Below the pieces are notes generated by a model that was given only the letters and a program-made list of their open reading frames with translations, searched no databases and was not told the DNA's origin. The translations under genes and the position numbers were made by a program. Below are positions 35,042-44,533 of a stretch of DNA of 64,000 nucleotides, in pieces (the stretch's first letter is position 1; each line of letters opens with the position of its first letter). This stretch comes from Candidatus Obscuribacterales bacterium (GTDB taxonomy: Bacteria; Cyanobacteriota; Vampirovibrionia; Obscuribacterales; Obscuribacteraceae), in the NCBI GenBank assembly GCA_021732085.1, contig JAKFVQ010000022.1:124001-188000 (forward strand), read 5' to 3'.

Positions 35042-37849
35042 CTATTTATTAACTAGCTCCGTCATGTGTGCCATGGCTCTCATAGGGTGTGGCGCCAGCC
35101 ACATTTCCTTATCGGCGACTTCGCGTATATAGATGAGCTTAGCAATAAGGCCTGTCCATCCTGTTTGGTGAGATGCGCCAAGCCCGGCGCCGTTGTCGCC
35201 CTGGAAGTATTCGTAGAATAGATATAGATCGCGCCAGTATGGATCGTTTTGGAATTTTTCCGTGCCGCCATACAGTGGTATTCGATCGTTCTTGTCGCGC
35301 AAGAATATGCTGCATATCCGGTCGATGATATCTTCTACGCACTCATACAAAGTGTGCAAGCGCCCCGAGCCTGTCGGATACTCTATTTTGAAATCATCTC
35401 CATAGTAGCAATAGTAAGTAATCAACGAGCGAATCAAGAGGAAGTTGACTGGTATCCAGATCGGACCTCGCCAGTTTGAATTGCCTCCGAACATTCCGCT
35501 ATTAGACTCGCCGGGCAAATAATCTACCCTGAATTCTTCTCCATTGCAGTCGACCACGAATGGATGTTGTTCGTGATATTTGGATAAGCTTCTGATTCCG
35601 TATGGACTCAAGAATTCGTTTTCGTCAAACATGCGAGATAGTATTCGGCGCAACTTTGATTCGTTGCAGACTGCAAGCATGCGGCGTCCGGCTACTCCAG
35701 GAACTTCTGGCGTGTGAATGCTTTCAACCAGATCGCGTTGGCGGTCCAAAAATGTCATTGTATTTTTCGAGAAATACTTGACTTTATTCCATGTGTCTTC
35801 TTCGACAATCACCGCTCCTGCAAGAGGCAAGAGTCCAACCATTGAACGAACTTTTAAGCGCTTCGCTTCGCCATTGGGCAAACGCAAAACGTCATAAAAG
35901 AATCCATCTTCTTCGTCCCATAGTTCATCCCTGTGTTTTCCAGGGCGATCCATAGCTGCGGCGATCCAAATTGTATGTTCGAGAAACTTCAGTGCAAAGC
36001 GCTCATACAATGGATCATCCTGCGCTAATTCAAGCGTGATGTTCAACATTTGCTGGCTGAAGAAAACCATCCAGCCAGTTCCATCTGCCTGTTCAAGGTT
36101 GCCACCTGTAGGCAGAGCATGGCTTCGATCGAACACACCAATATTATCTAAACCGAGGAAGCCGCCTTCGAAGACATTATGACCGAACGGATCTTTTCTA
36201 TTCAGCCACCAAGTGAAATTCACCAGAAGTTTTGAATAGGCGTATTTGAGAAAATTGCGATCGCCAATGCCATCGTGCTGCCAGCGGTCATAGTTATAGG
36301 CCCACCAAGTAGCAAAGGCATGTACCGGCGGATTCACATCGCTGAAGTTCCATTCGTATGCAGGGATCTGTCCGTTCGGATGCAAGTACGAACTCTTTAG
36401 CATCATGTCGAGCTGATTCTTTGCAAAATCAGGATCGACCATGTTTATCGCCATGATGTGAAATGCGAGATCCCAGGCGGCGTACCAAGGGTATTCCCAT
36501 TTGTCGGGCATGGAAATGATGTCTTCATTATACATGTGGAACCAAGCGGCGTTTCGAATGTTGTTTCCTTTTGGTGGAGACATCGGCACGTGATTATGTT
36601 CGCGCAACCACTTCCCAACATCGTAATAAAAATATTGTTTGTTCCACATCATGCCACTGAGCGCGGTGCGAATGATCGCTCGGCGCTCTTTGTCCTTCTT
36701 CACCTTTGAAGGCACAAGTGCCTCGTAAAACTCGTCAGCTTCTCTCTGACGGATTGCCATAATGTCTTCGAAGTCATGGAACATATGTGCTGCATTTTTG
36801 CTTTCGCGATCACAGAAGCGCAGGCGTATCTCGGTTGAACCGCCGGCTGGCACGCGCACCTTATAGTGAGCGGACATCTTCGTTCCAATCATTTCCGGAT
36901 TGATAGTATGCTTCTCGTTATTAACAACATAAGAGTTAATACCGTCTTTTACATACGGTGATGTATTTGCATAATCAAACAATCTCTCGGTGTTCGTTTC
37001 ATTGTCTGTGAATAACAGCGGAACATCCTTGTCGAAGAATATGTGATACTCACAGTGATCTTCTTCCACTGTTGGATCGGTGTGCTGTGCGACGGCGCAA
37101 GCATGCCCATCTCGTGAGAATCCTCTAATTAGTGGTTTGGTCGATTCCTTCGACCATGTCCAGGTGTTCCGAAACCAGAACGTCGGAAGCAAGTCAATTT
37201 CCGCTTCGTCGGGACCTCGATTGTGCGCGGTAATTTTAATAAGCATGTCATCGGGCGAATATTTTGCGTACTCGATGAAGACATCCCAATATCTGTCGTC
37301 ATCGAATACGCCGGTCTCCAGCAACTCGTATTCGAATGCGTCCTTGCCGCGTGCCTTGTTGTTCTTGATCAACTGATCGTAAGGAAACAGATGCTGCGTG
37401 TACTTATACAAGTACTTCATGTATGAATGGGTGGGCGTGCTGTCAAGGTAGAAGTAGTATTCTTTGACATCCTCGCCGTGATTGCCTTCTTGGTTCGTCA
37501 GTCCGAATACTCGTTCCTTGAGAATGCCATCTCGGCCGTTCCACATAGCAAGCGAAAAGCACAGACGCTGGTGGTCGTCACTTATTCCACCGATGCCGTC
37601 CTCGCCCCATCGATATGCACGTGAGCGCGCATGATCGTGTGGGAAATAATTCCAGGCGTCGCCATTTTCGCTGTAGTCTTCCCTGACCGTTCCCCATTGG
37701 CGTTCGCTGAGATAGGGTCCCCACTTCTTCCAAGCTGTTCCATTTTCTCGAGCGTCGAATAAGCGTTGCTTTTCAGCTGTGAGTTTCTGCGGAGGACGCT
37801 CGTAATTATTCTGAGGACTCTTCGTCATTAGTTTGAACCCTGTTGTCAT
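35042..37849 (-). CDS. Glycoside hydrolase, GH63-type (glucosidase-like)
   Basis: 935 residues from an ATG at 37849; a second ATG at 37828 is possible. The N-terminal part 'YLSERQWGTVREDYSENGDAWNYFPHDHARSRAYRWGEDGIGG' is characteristic of a conserved bacterial GH63 group. The (alpha/alpha)6 domain follows, with 'PYAAWDLAFHIMAINMVDPDFAKNQLDMML', the acidic residues of 'WDEEDGFFYDV' and 'WRGPIWIPVNFLLI', and 'HQTGWTGLIAKLI' at the end. Members cleave alpha-glucosidic bonds in glycans, mannosylglycerate or glucosylglycerate; the exact substrate is uncertain. There is no signal peptide, so it is cytosolic. A GH13 enzyme is divergent from it, suggesting storage-glucan or compatible-solute metabolism. 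Confidence 0.9.
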   Translation of the reverse strand: MTTGFKLMTKSPQNNYERPPQKLTAEKQRLFDARENGTAWKKWGPYLSERQWGTVREDYSENGDAWNYFPHDHARSRAYRWGEDGIGGISDDHQRLCFSLAMWNGRDGILKERVFGLTNQEGNHGEDVKEYYFYLDSTPTHSYMKYLYKYTQHLFPYDQLIKNNKARGKDAFEYELLETGVFDDDRYWDVFIEYAKYSPDDMLIKITAHNRGPDEAEIDLLPTFWFRNTWTWSKESTKPLIRGFSRDGHACAVAQHTDPTVEEDHCEYHIFFDKDVPLLFTDNETNTERLFDYANTSPYVKDGINSYVVNNEKHTINPEMIGTKMSAHYKVRVPAGGSTEIRLRFCDRESKNAAHMFHDFEDIMAIRQREADEFYEALVPSKVKKDKERRAIIRTALSGMMWNKQYFYYDVGKWLREHNHVPMSPPKGNNIRNAAWFHMYNEDIISMPDKWEYPWYAAWDLAFHIMAINMVDPDFAKNQLDMMLKSSYLHPNGQIPAYEWNFSDVNPPVHAFATWWAYNYDRWQHDGIGDRNFLKYAYSKLLVNFTWWLNRKDPFGHNVFEGGFLGLDNIGVFDRSHALPTGGNLEQADGTGWMVFFSQQMLNITLELAQDDPLYERFALKFLEHTIWIAAAMDRPGKHRDELWDEEDGFFYDVLRLPNGEAKRLKVRSMVGLLPLAGAVIVEEDTWNKVKYFSKNTMTFLDRQRDLVESIHTPEVPGVAGRRMLAVCNESKLRRILSRMFDENEFLSPYGIRSLSKYHEQHPFVVDCNGEEFRVDYLPGESNSGMFGGNSNWRGPIWIPVNFLLIRSLITYYCYYGDDFKIEYPTGSGRLHTLYECVEDIIDRICSIFLRDKNDRIPLYGGTEKFQNDPYWRDLYLFYEYFQGDNGAGLGASHQTGWTGLIAKLIYIREVADKEMWLAPHPMRAMAHMTELVNK

Positions 37850-38004
37850 TGGAAACTATCGCTTGCTGTAAGCGACCGCGCCCTGATCATATGCCACGCG
37901 AGGGTCTCTAACGTGTACTTGTCAATTTCAAAATTAAACATGTCGATGTCACTGCCAAACTACGGTTGTCAGCCGGTCGACTCGAATTATTCGTGGAATT
38001 AAGT

Positions 38005-39528
38005 ATGCAGGAATGCGCGATCCCGGCGGAGCTTGCCCAAATGAAAAAACATCCTTTGCTGTACCAGCTGAACACAAGGGTCTATCTGACCGAGTTGTCC
38101 GAGACTCTGGGGCGCGTCGCCACCCTTGACGACATTCCCGATTCGAAGCTGGACGAATTGGCTAAGAACGGATTTGAATGGCTTTGGCTTTTGAGTGTTT
38201 GGCAAACAGGCGAATCGTCGCGCGAGATCTCTCGAACTAATTCCGAATGGCGAAGTGATTTTGAGAAGACAGTTCCCGACTTGCAGGAATCGGATATTGG
38301 TGGCTCAGGGTTTGCGGTTACGGACTACCATGTGCATAAAGACATCGGTGGCGATGAAGCCCTCGCCCGAGTTCGGGAACGGCTACGCAAGCGCAATCTC
38401 AAGTTGATGCTGGATTTTGTCCCCAATCACATGGGATTAGATCATGTGTGGATCGAAAAACATCCCGACTATTTTGTTGATGGGAGTGAGGATGACCTTG
38501 CTCGCCAACCGCAGAACTACACAAGATTGAAGACTAAGGCTGGGGAGCGTATTTTTGCCTATGGGCGCGATCCCTACTTCTCTGGTTGGCCCGATACCCT
38601 TCAATTGAATTATGGCAACCCTGCTGCGCAAGATGCGTTGATTGCTGAACTTCTCAGAATCGCACAACAATGCGATGGGCTTCGCTGTGATATGGCGATG
38701 CTTGTTTTGCCGGAGATTTTTGAACGGACTTGGGGTCGACAAAGCAAACCGTTTTGGCCGGAAGCGACGGAGCAGGTACGGAAGAAGGTCCCAAATTTCT
38801 GCTTCATGGCGGAAGTCTATTGGGACATGGAATGGACGCTCCAACAGCAAGGATTCGATTTTACTTACGACAAACGGCTTTATGATCGTCTGCGTGAGGG
38901 AAATGCCAATGCGGTACGTGGACATCTTTGCGCTGATCTTGAATATCAATCAAGAATGGCTCGCTTCTTAGAAAATCATGATGAGCCGAGAACTGCGGCA
39001 ACATTTCCATTAGATATGCATCGAGCCGCTGCGGTGCTTACGTTCCTTTCGCCCGGATTGCGTTTCTTTCACCAGGGACAATTCGAAGGTCGCCAGAAAC
39101 GCATATCACCACATCTGGTGCGCGGTCCGAAGGAGCCTGTCAACGAAAATATTGCTGAGTTCTACAGTCGCCTTCTTCCAATTTTGCTTAAGCCCTCAGT
39201 ACATGAAGGTGAATGGCAGTTGTTAGAAACATCGCAAGCCTGGGATGGAAATGGATCCTTCCAGAACATTGTTTCTTTCGTTTGGCGTGGAAGTGATGAG
39301 CACCTGCTTGTCGCGGTCAATTATTCGCCAGATTGGGGACAGGGCTACGTAAGAATTTCATTGAAGGACATCGCTGATTCAGTGTGGCGTTTGCAGGATC
39401 TCCTGGGTGAGGCCGTTTATGATCGAGATGGGGAAGAGTGTGCTACCCATGGTTTGTATCTGGATTTACCGCCCTGGCAGACGCACGTATTTTCGATGAG
39501 TAAACTTAAAACAAAAGCGACTTGTTAA
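38005..39528 (+). CDS. GH13 alpha-amylase-family enzyme
   Basis: About 507 residues from an ATG at 38005; a TTG at 37966 and an ATG at 38041 are alternatives. The four GH13 regions are readable: region I LDFVPNHMG, region II GLRCDMAML with the nucleophile Asp, region III CFMAEVYW with the acid/base Glu, and region IV FLENHDEPR with the transition-state Asp. 'LLYQLNTRVYLTEL' near the start resembles amylase/trehalose-related proteins. The C-terminus has a beta domain (IVSFVWRGSDEHLLVAVNYSP). There is no signal peptide, so it acts inside the cell. Candidate substrates are maltodextrins, trehalose or sucrose; sequence alone does not decide. Convergent with the transporter gene, 4 bp between ends. 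Confidence 0.92.
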   Translation: MQECAIPAELAQMKKHPLLYQLNTRVYLTELSETLGRVATLDDIPDSKLDELAKNGFEWLWLLSVWQTGESSREISRTNSEWRSDFEKTVPDLQESDIGGSGFAVTDYHVHKDIGGDEALARVRERLRKRNLKLMLDFVPNHMGLDHVWIEKHPDYFVDGSEDDLARQPQNYTRLKTKAGERIFAYGRDPYFSGWPDTLQLNYGNPAAQDALIAELLRIAQQCDGLRCDMAMLVLPEIFERTWGRQSKPFWPEATEQVRKKVPNFCFMAEVYWDMEWTLQQQGFDFTYDKRLYDRLREGNANAVRGHLCADLEYQSRMARFLENHDEPRTAATFPLDMHRAAAVLTFLSPGLRFFHQGQFEGRQKRISPHLVRGPKEPVNENIAEFYSRLLPILLKPSVHEGEWQLLETSQAWDGNGSFQNIVSFVWRGSDEHLLVAVNYSPDWGQGYVRISLKDIADSVWRLQDLLGEAVYDRDGEECATHGLYLDLPPWQTHVFSMSKLKTKATC

Positions 39529-39532
39529 AGAA

Positions 39533-40882
39533 TCAAGCGTGCGCTTTGCGACGGTCGTGAACATTCCACGTCAAAGCAAGTAAAACGATCGATAGAATTG
39601 CTGAGCCGATTATGACGGTGAAACCCATATTCCATCCATAGTGTTGCACCACTACGCCTATGCCTAGTTCCGCAGCTGTGGCTCCCATATATCCGAATAG
39701 CCCAGTCAAGCCTGCTGCCGTTCCTGCGGCTTTCTTTGGAACAAGATCTACAGCTGCGATTCCAATCAGCATCACGGGACCATAAATGAGAAATCCGATT
39801 GCAATCAACGCGATTGAATCTATAAGATAATTCCCCGGAGGATTGAACCAATATAGAAAAACGGCGCCAACAACGAGCAGCATGAATATTGCCATCACTG
39901 GGGAGCGGCGCCCGTGGAACCACTTATCGCTTGCCCATCCGGAGAATAACATCCCGAATATTCCTGCAAGCTCGTAGAGCGACGATTGCCACGCTGAATG
40001 CGTGATTGTGTATCCTTTTACTTCAGTAAGATATGTTGGCGCCCAATTAACAACGCCATAGCGGACGATATAAACAAGCACGTTTGCGGCTGAGAAAATC
40101 CATAAAAACTTGTTGTTCAGAACGTGCTTGAAAAGAATTTCTGATGACGACAGTTCCCTTTCTCTATCATCAACAGTGGATGCTGGATAGTCGTTCATGT
40201 GCTCTTCTATTGGCGGCAAGCCGACAGATTGAGGCGTGTCCCGCATGAAGATCGCAACAAGTACACCTGAAATGATCGCGAGCACGGCGGGCACATAGAA
40301 CGCCGCTTTCCATGTGGCACCCAGCAGTGGAAGTATGATCGCGTAGCCGGCGATTAATGGCGCCAACATCCCGCCCACGTTATGTGCGACATTCCATATC
40401 GCCATCTTCGTGCCGCGCTCTCCGTCTGAGAACCAGTGCACCATCGTACGACCGCACGGTGGCCAACCCATCCCCTGAAACCATCCGTTGAGAAACCAGC
40501 ACGCTGTCATCAAAAACAAACCGGGCAGAAATCCAAAAACTAGGTTACAAACGCCAGAGAGAATCAGACCTGTTGCTAGAAAATATCTCGGATTGGAGCG
40601 GTCCGAAATGTTGCCCATTACAAATTTACTGATACCATAAGCAATTGTTAGAGCTGAGGCTAGTAAGCCGACATCGCCTTTACTCAAGCCAAGGTCGTGA
40701 ATTAAATAAGGCTTCGCGACATTGATATTTGTGCGAACCAAATAATATGCGGCGTAACCGACGAAGATTGTTGCAAGAACTTGGAAGCGATAGCGTTTGT
40801 ATTGCGCTGGGATCTTTTCTTTGTCAATGCGGTCGCGGAATGGCGCAGGTCGGTACAGTTGTGTGATACCGCCAATCATCAA
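39533..40882 (-). CDS. OPA-family MFS transporter (GlpT/UhpT-like)
   Basis: 449 residues, 12 predicted helices. The N-terminal motif 'YKRYRFQVLATIFVGYAAYYLVRTNINVAKPYL' is the signature of organophosphate:phosphate antiporters, with the Arg in helix 1 (YLVRTN). 'GISKFVMGNISDRSNPRYFL', 'WFLNGWFQGMGWPPCGRTMVHWFS' and 'WNVAHNVGGMLAPLI' also match GlpT and UhpT. The family imports glycerol-3-phosphate or hexose phosphates in exchange for phosphate. In E. coli the pocket uses two Arg residues (R45 and R269 in GlpT); the first aligns, and the second is not identified here. No uhpABC-type sensor is adjacent. Confidence 0.93.
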   Translation of the reverse strand: MMIGGITQLYRPAPFRDRIDKEKIPAQYKRYRFQVLATIFVGYAAYYLVRTNINVAKPYLIHDLGLSKGDVGLLASALTIAYGISKFVMGNISDRSNPRYFLATGLILSGVCNLVFGFLPGLFLMTACWFLNGWFQGMGWPPCGRTMVHWFSDGERGTKMAIWNVAHNVGGMLAPLIAGYAIILPLLGATWKAAFYVPAVLAIISGVLVAIFMRDTPQSVGLPPIEEHMNDYPASTVDDRERELSSSEILFKHVLNNKFLWIFSAANVLVYIVRYGVVNWAPTYLTEVKGYTITHSAWQSSLYELAGIFGMLFSGWASDKWFHGRRSPVMAIFMLLVVGAVFLYWFNPPGNYLIDSIALIAIGFLIYGPVMLIGIAAVDLVPKKAAGTAAGLTGLFGYMGATAAELGIGVVVQHYGWNMGFTVIIGSAILSIVLLALTWNVHDRRKAHA

Positions 40883-40912
40883 AGTTCAGATAATTGCGTA
40901 ATTAGGCACAAA

Positions 40913-41224
40913 CTACTGTACCTCAGTAAAGGAGAGTATTTGCGAAAAATTCTTTGTCTTGCGCTGCACTTCCTCGAAAGCATCTAGGACTGTTGGACCG
41001 TGACCAAGCACTTCCATGTGTCCGCATGGTGAGCGAAGAGTGACGCAAATAACGTGTTCGCCAGTAGGCGTCATCGTCCAGCCGTTTCCAAGTAATGAGA
41101 CTACTATGGACGCTGCGTCGGGATGTTCTTCCGCGACCTCTTCAAGCATGGAGATCGTCTTATCCGGCGTGCCAGCCGCCCGGAGGGCTTCCAATTGCAC
41201 CGACTCTTCGTCCATCGTATCCAT
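40913..41224 (-). CDS. Small hypothetical protein
   Basis: 103 residues, acidic N-terminus (MDTMDEESVQLEALRAAG) and a compact, mixed alpha/beta part: GNGWTMTPTGEHVICVTLRSPCGHMEVLGHGPTVLDAFEEVQRK. Two Cys and two His residues sit close together (HVICV...CGHMEVLGHG) and could bind metal, but the spacing fits no finger that I know. No signal peptide. It stands 30 bp upstream of the OPA transporter gene on the same strand, so cotranscription is possible. No family recognised. Confidence 0.6.
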   Translation of the reverse strand: MDTMDEESVQLEALRAAGTPDKTISMLEEVAEEHPDAASIVVSLLGNGWTMTPTGEHVICVTLRSPCGHMEVLGHGPTVLDAFEEVQRKTKNFSQILSFTEVQ

Positions 41225-41316
41225 TCCCGCAAAGTCATCGGAAAGGAAATGTACATCAATTTCTTGATTCCTTCATTAAGGGGTATCTCAGAGTTGAGGT
41301 TGGAGCATCGTTAGAG

Positions 41317-41931
41317 CTATTTTTGCGATTTTGGTGGTCCACCTTGCTCTGGTTCTTGCGCATCTCGAAGATTCACTTTTTGAAGTGGTTTCAGCAGCTC
41401 TTTCTCCCGCTGAAGAAGCACCTCAATTTGATTCTTATCCTTCATGATTTCGCTTCCCAGTTTGACCTCGTCTGGTGCACCGTTTGGCGTGCTCCGGTGA
41501 ATTCGGACGGCTTCACCTGCGAAGATGAATTTTGTGGTTTGATCTGATATCGAGCCATCAGGATTGTACAGTTGAGTTATGGACGCGTCGGTTTGTCCGT
41601 TGTCGCCTACCCACTCTTTCACCGTCTCAATTTGATTCGATTTTTCCCGATAGACAGGTCTGTCATCAAACATGTATTCGGATACTCTGTAACCGCCTTT
41701 CATTTCTGGTCCTGTAATTCGGTCATACAGCTTCTCTTTATTTTGAGGTTCTTCCAGTGCCAGCATGGGCAAGTACGCCTCGGCTGTTGATGGGGTTTCG
41801 CGGAGCATATCGTTGAGCGAGTTGCATTCGCGAGGAACCTGCCCGCCAATTCCGAGCTGCAGAAGATCGCCAGCTTCCAAACCTAGATCTATTGCTCCGC
41901 TGAGATTTTCAAATTTAGCACCTAAGGACAT
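41317..41931 (-). CDS. Hypothetical soluble protein
   Basis: 204 residues. The N-terminus has a Gly/Leu-rich stretch (SGAIDLGLEAGDLLQLGIGGQVPRE). The middle has 'GPEMKGGYRVSEYMFDDRPVYREKSNQIETVKEWVGDNGQTDASITQLYNPDGSISDQTTKFI', which reads as a run of beta strands. The C-terminus is a charged helix ending in PEQGGPPKSQK. No signal peptide, Cys or recognised domain. The composition is like the other orphan proteins in the window. Confidence 0.62.
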   Translation of the reverse strand: MSLGAKFENLSGAIDLGLEAGDLLQLGIGGQVPRECNSLNDMLRETPSTAEAYLPMLALEEPQNKEKLYDRITGPEMKGGYRVSEYMFDDRPVYREKSNQIETVKEWVGDNGQTDASITQLYNPDGSISDQTTKFIFAGEAVRIHRSTPNGAPDEVKLGSEIMKDKNQIEVLLQREKELLKPLQKVNLRDAQEPEQGGPPKSQK

Positions 41932-42337
41932 CGCTTCTACTCCTTCCCCAATTGGTTCAGAGTATTGAAAAAAAACAACACATTCGGGTCCGCACCGGGG
42001 GTATTTTGGGTCGCTCGGTTAAATGGATCCCCTTATCGAAGCTAATAACGTCTCATGGGCTATTCTCTTGATCATGCAGAACGGCTTAAGTGAGAGCGAT
42101 TAAATAGTTGGAGCCCTTAGTGAATGTCCGTCTTGCTTTCAGGTCGTGAATTGTGTAACTGCATTCGATGAGTAACAAATGCCGGAGCCCATCTTCCTAT
42201 CATTGTTCCGGGGATCGTAGGGTCTAGCTGTTGTGAACTTATGTCAGTAAGCAAGGGATTTCCTGGCGCGAGTTGCCAATATGTGAGATACTCCGACCTT
42301 GGACAGCTGTATTGGCGCGGTTTTCGCGTCGCTCAAT
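41932..42337 (+). other. Intergenic region and long leader of the DEAD-box helicase
   Basis: About 400 bases without a supported gene. An A-run (about 41971-41978) and a G-rich segment (GCACCGGGGGTATTTTGGG, about 41993-42011) are the most distinctive parts. Long leaders are common in front of bacterial RNA-helicase genes induced by cold, so this may be a structured 5' leader; I cannot define a promoter or a stable fold by eye. Confidence 0.35.
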
Positions 42338-44383
42338 ATGAGTGCAGTCTTAGAAAGCTGTCGGAGAGAAGGGATTTTGAATACATTTGAACAGCTTGGG
42401 CTTTCCCAAGAAACGTTAGACGCATTGGCAGTAGTTGGTTTTACGGAACCAACCGAAATACAAAGTAAGACGATCGGCATCGTCGCCGACCGGAAAGATC
42501 TGATTGCGTCGGCGCAAACTGGGTCGGGAAAGACAGCTGCGTATGCATTGCCCATTCTAGATATTTTGAGAGATACCGAATCAACTGGTAAACCAAAGAC
42601 TCGTGCACTCGTCATAGTACCGACCCGGGAATTGGCTCTCCAAGTTTGCGGCGAGTTCGAGCGCTTCGGCAGTCAATCAGGAGTAAAAACCGCAGTCTTG
42701 TATGGCGGAGTTGGTTACCGAAAGCAGATTCAAACTCTGCACCGTGGAGCGGACGTAATTGTCGCGACTCCGGGACGATTATTGGATTGCTTGAATCGCA
42801 ATTACGCAAATCTGTCAAAAGTGCAAGTAGTTGTACTGGACGAAGCCGATCGACTTCTCGACATGGGCTTTATGCCGCAGGTTCGAGCTGTTATCGCAAA
42901 AACTCCTGAGCAAAGACAAACCTTGATGTTCTCAGCAACGATCGATGCTCGCATGAAAAAAATTGCGGAAGAATTCTTGCGTGAACCACAAGTAGTGGCA
43001 ACAAATGTGGCCAAGATTGAGGCATCTTCAATCGAGCAACAGTTCCACTATATAAAGGAAAAAGAGAAGGAAGCTAAGTTGCTTGAGCTTCTTCTGACCG
43101 TTGAAGTTGGCGGCTCGGCTCTTGTTTTTACAAAGACGAGAATGAAAGCAGGACTTCTAGCTGCCCGTTTGAAAGACCAGGGCGTATTGGCGGAAGAAAT
43201 TCACGGGGACATAAGCCAGTCTCAGCGCGTTCGTACTCTCACACGTTTTAGAAATGCTGAATTCAATGTTCTCATTGCAACTGACGTTGCAGCCCGAGGA
43301 CTAGATGTTCCGGCAATCAGCCATGTCGTCAATTACGACCTGCCGATGCTTGCTGAGGACTATGTTCATAGAATTGGACGTACCGGACGGGCTGGAAAAT
43401 CCGGCATCGCACATTCGTTCGTGTCAAATGATCAGCGTAATTTGATTCGAGCCATCCATGCCATATTGAAGAATGAAGGTCGGGATGATGAAAACGCACC
43501 AGTGCGCCGTCCATCGCGCGAAGCAATCGAATATGCAGCGCGAATCTCTGGTGGAGTCCACGGATCGAACGGACGCTCCGGAAGAGGCGGCGAAGCCAAG
43601 AGAGATTTTGAAAACAGAAACAGAACTCGTCGACACGGCTCGGATTCGCACAGCAATGGTTCTTCTGGCGGCGATCGTGCCTTTGGCGGTGGCGAAGGAC
43701 GCCGATATGGAAACTCCGAAGGGCGCCGATATGGAAACTCCGAAGGACGCGGATATGGAAGCTCCGAAGGACGCGGATATGGAAGCTCCGAAGGGCGCGG
43801 ATATGGAAGCTCCGAAGGACGCGGATATGGAAACTCCGAAGGGCGCGGATATGGAAATTCCGAAGGGCGCCGATATGGAAACTCCGAAGGGCGCGGATAT
43901 GGAAGCTCCGAAGGACGCCGATATGGAAACTCTGAAGGACGCCGGTTTGGCAACTCTGAAGGACGCGCAGTCGACAACAGTGAAGGACGTAAGCCCGGCA
44001 ATGCTGACGGACGCAAGTCTAATCATGTTGACCAGATGAATAGCGATAATTCCGGCAATCGAGAAGAGCGCAACGAGTACGGGTCTTCGAGAGAAAATCG
44101 CCAGTATTCTTCCAAGCCATCTGGAAGCCATTCGCATGAAAAGCGAAATCCAGAGTGGAGAAAGAAAAATGGAAGCAATGGCAAACCCCAAGGCTCACAT
44201 TCTCAGCACAATCAATCGAACTCAAAGACCTCTGAAAGGTCCACCGATAAAAAAGACATGCTCAAGAAAATCCTTAGCGATATCGAGTTGAACTATTATC
44301 AAACGCAAAAGAAGTGGGATAGCCGTAAGGCAGGGCATGGAGCCGCCAGAGCAGGAACTGCAGGTCGGCGGAAGTCTCGCTAA
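42338..44383 (+). CDS. DEAD-box ATP-dependent RNA helicase with RGY-repeat tail
   Basis: About 681 residues from an ATG at 42338. A TTG at 42377, with GGAGAGAAGGG upstream, would start at the usual 'NTFEQLGLSQETL' and may be the true start. Helicase motifs: Q motif (GFTEPTEIQ), I AQTGSGKT, Ia PTRELA, II DEAD, III SAT, and VI HRIGRTGRAG. The core ends near residue 370. The C-terminal 300 residues are disordered and very polar, with an octapeptide repeat EGR-(R/G)-YG-(N/S)-S followed by Ser/His/Asn-rich sequence and a basic end. Such RG-rich tails bind RNA, as in CsdA/RhlE-type helicases for ribosome assembly or cold growth. Confidence 0.92.
   Translation: MSAVLESCRREGILNTFEQLGLSQETLDALAVVGFTEPTEIQSKTIGIVADRKDLIASAQTGSGKTAAYALPILDILRDTESTGKPKTRALVIVPTRELALQVCGEFERFGSQSGVKTAVLYGGVGYRKQIQTLHRGADVIVATPGRLLDCLNRNYANLSKVQVVVLDEADRLLDMGFMPQVRAVIAKTPEQRQTLMFSATIDARMKKIAEEFLREPQVVATNVAKIEASSIEQQFHYIKEKEKEAKLLELLLTVEVGGSALVFTKTRMKAGLLAARLKDQGVLAEEIHGDISQSQRVRTLTRFRNAEFNVLIATDVAARGLDVPAISHVVNYDLPMLAEDYVHRIGRTGRAGKSGIAHSFVSNDQRNLIRAIHAILKNEGRDDENAPVRRPSREAIEYAARISGGVHGSNGRSGRGGEAKRDFENRNRTRRHGSDSHSNGSSGGDRAFGGGEGRRYGNSEGRRYGNSEGRGYGSSEGRGYGSSEGRGYGSSEGRGYGNSEGRGYGNSEGRRYGNSEGRGYGSSEGRRYGNSEGRRFGNSEGRAVDNSEGRKPGNADGRKSNHVDQMNSDNSGNREERNEYGSSRENRQYSSKPSGSHSHEKRNPEWRKKNGSNGKPQGSHSQHNQSNSKTSERSTDKKDMLKKILSDIELNYYQTQKKWDSRKAGHGAARAGTAGRRKSR
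43694..44029 (+). repeat. 24-bp tandem repeats encoding EGR(R/G)YG(N/S)S
   Basis: About fourteen 24-base units in frame within the helicase tail, typified by GAAGGACGCGGATATGGAAGC + TCC. The first eleven are near identical; the last three diverge (EGRAVDNS, EGRKPGNA, DGRKSNHV). Because the unit is a multiple of three and has no stop in several frames, long overlapping frames exist on both strands; these are artefacts. Confidence 0.85.
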
Positions 44384-44533
44384 TTTCGTCCAATCTACCT
44401 TCGATTTGGGACCGAGCCAATTAGTTTGGCCGGCGCTATTTAACGCGCTGTCCCAATACTGACCCGAATTGCACCCAACTATGTCAAGACATTTCCGTAA
44501 TCTGAGTTCGTTGGGTGGAACGAGGGTATCGAG

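Noticed and set aside
43424..44191. Long open frames on both strands across the helicase tail
   Set aside because: They arise because the 24-bp repeat is a multiple of three and lacks stops in several frames; the helicase frame is the only one with conserved motifs and a ribosome-binding site.
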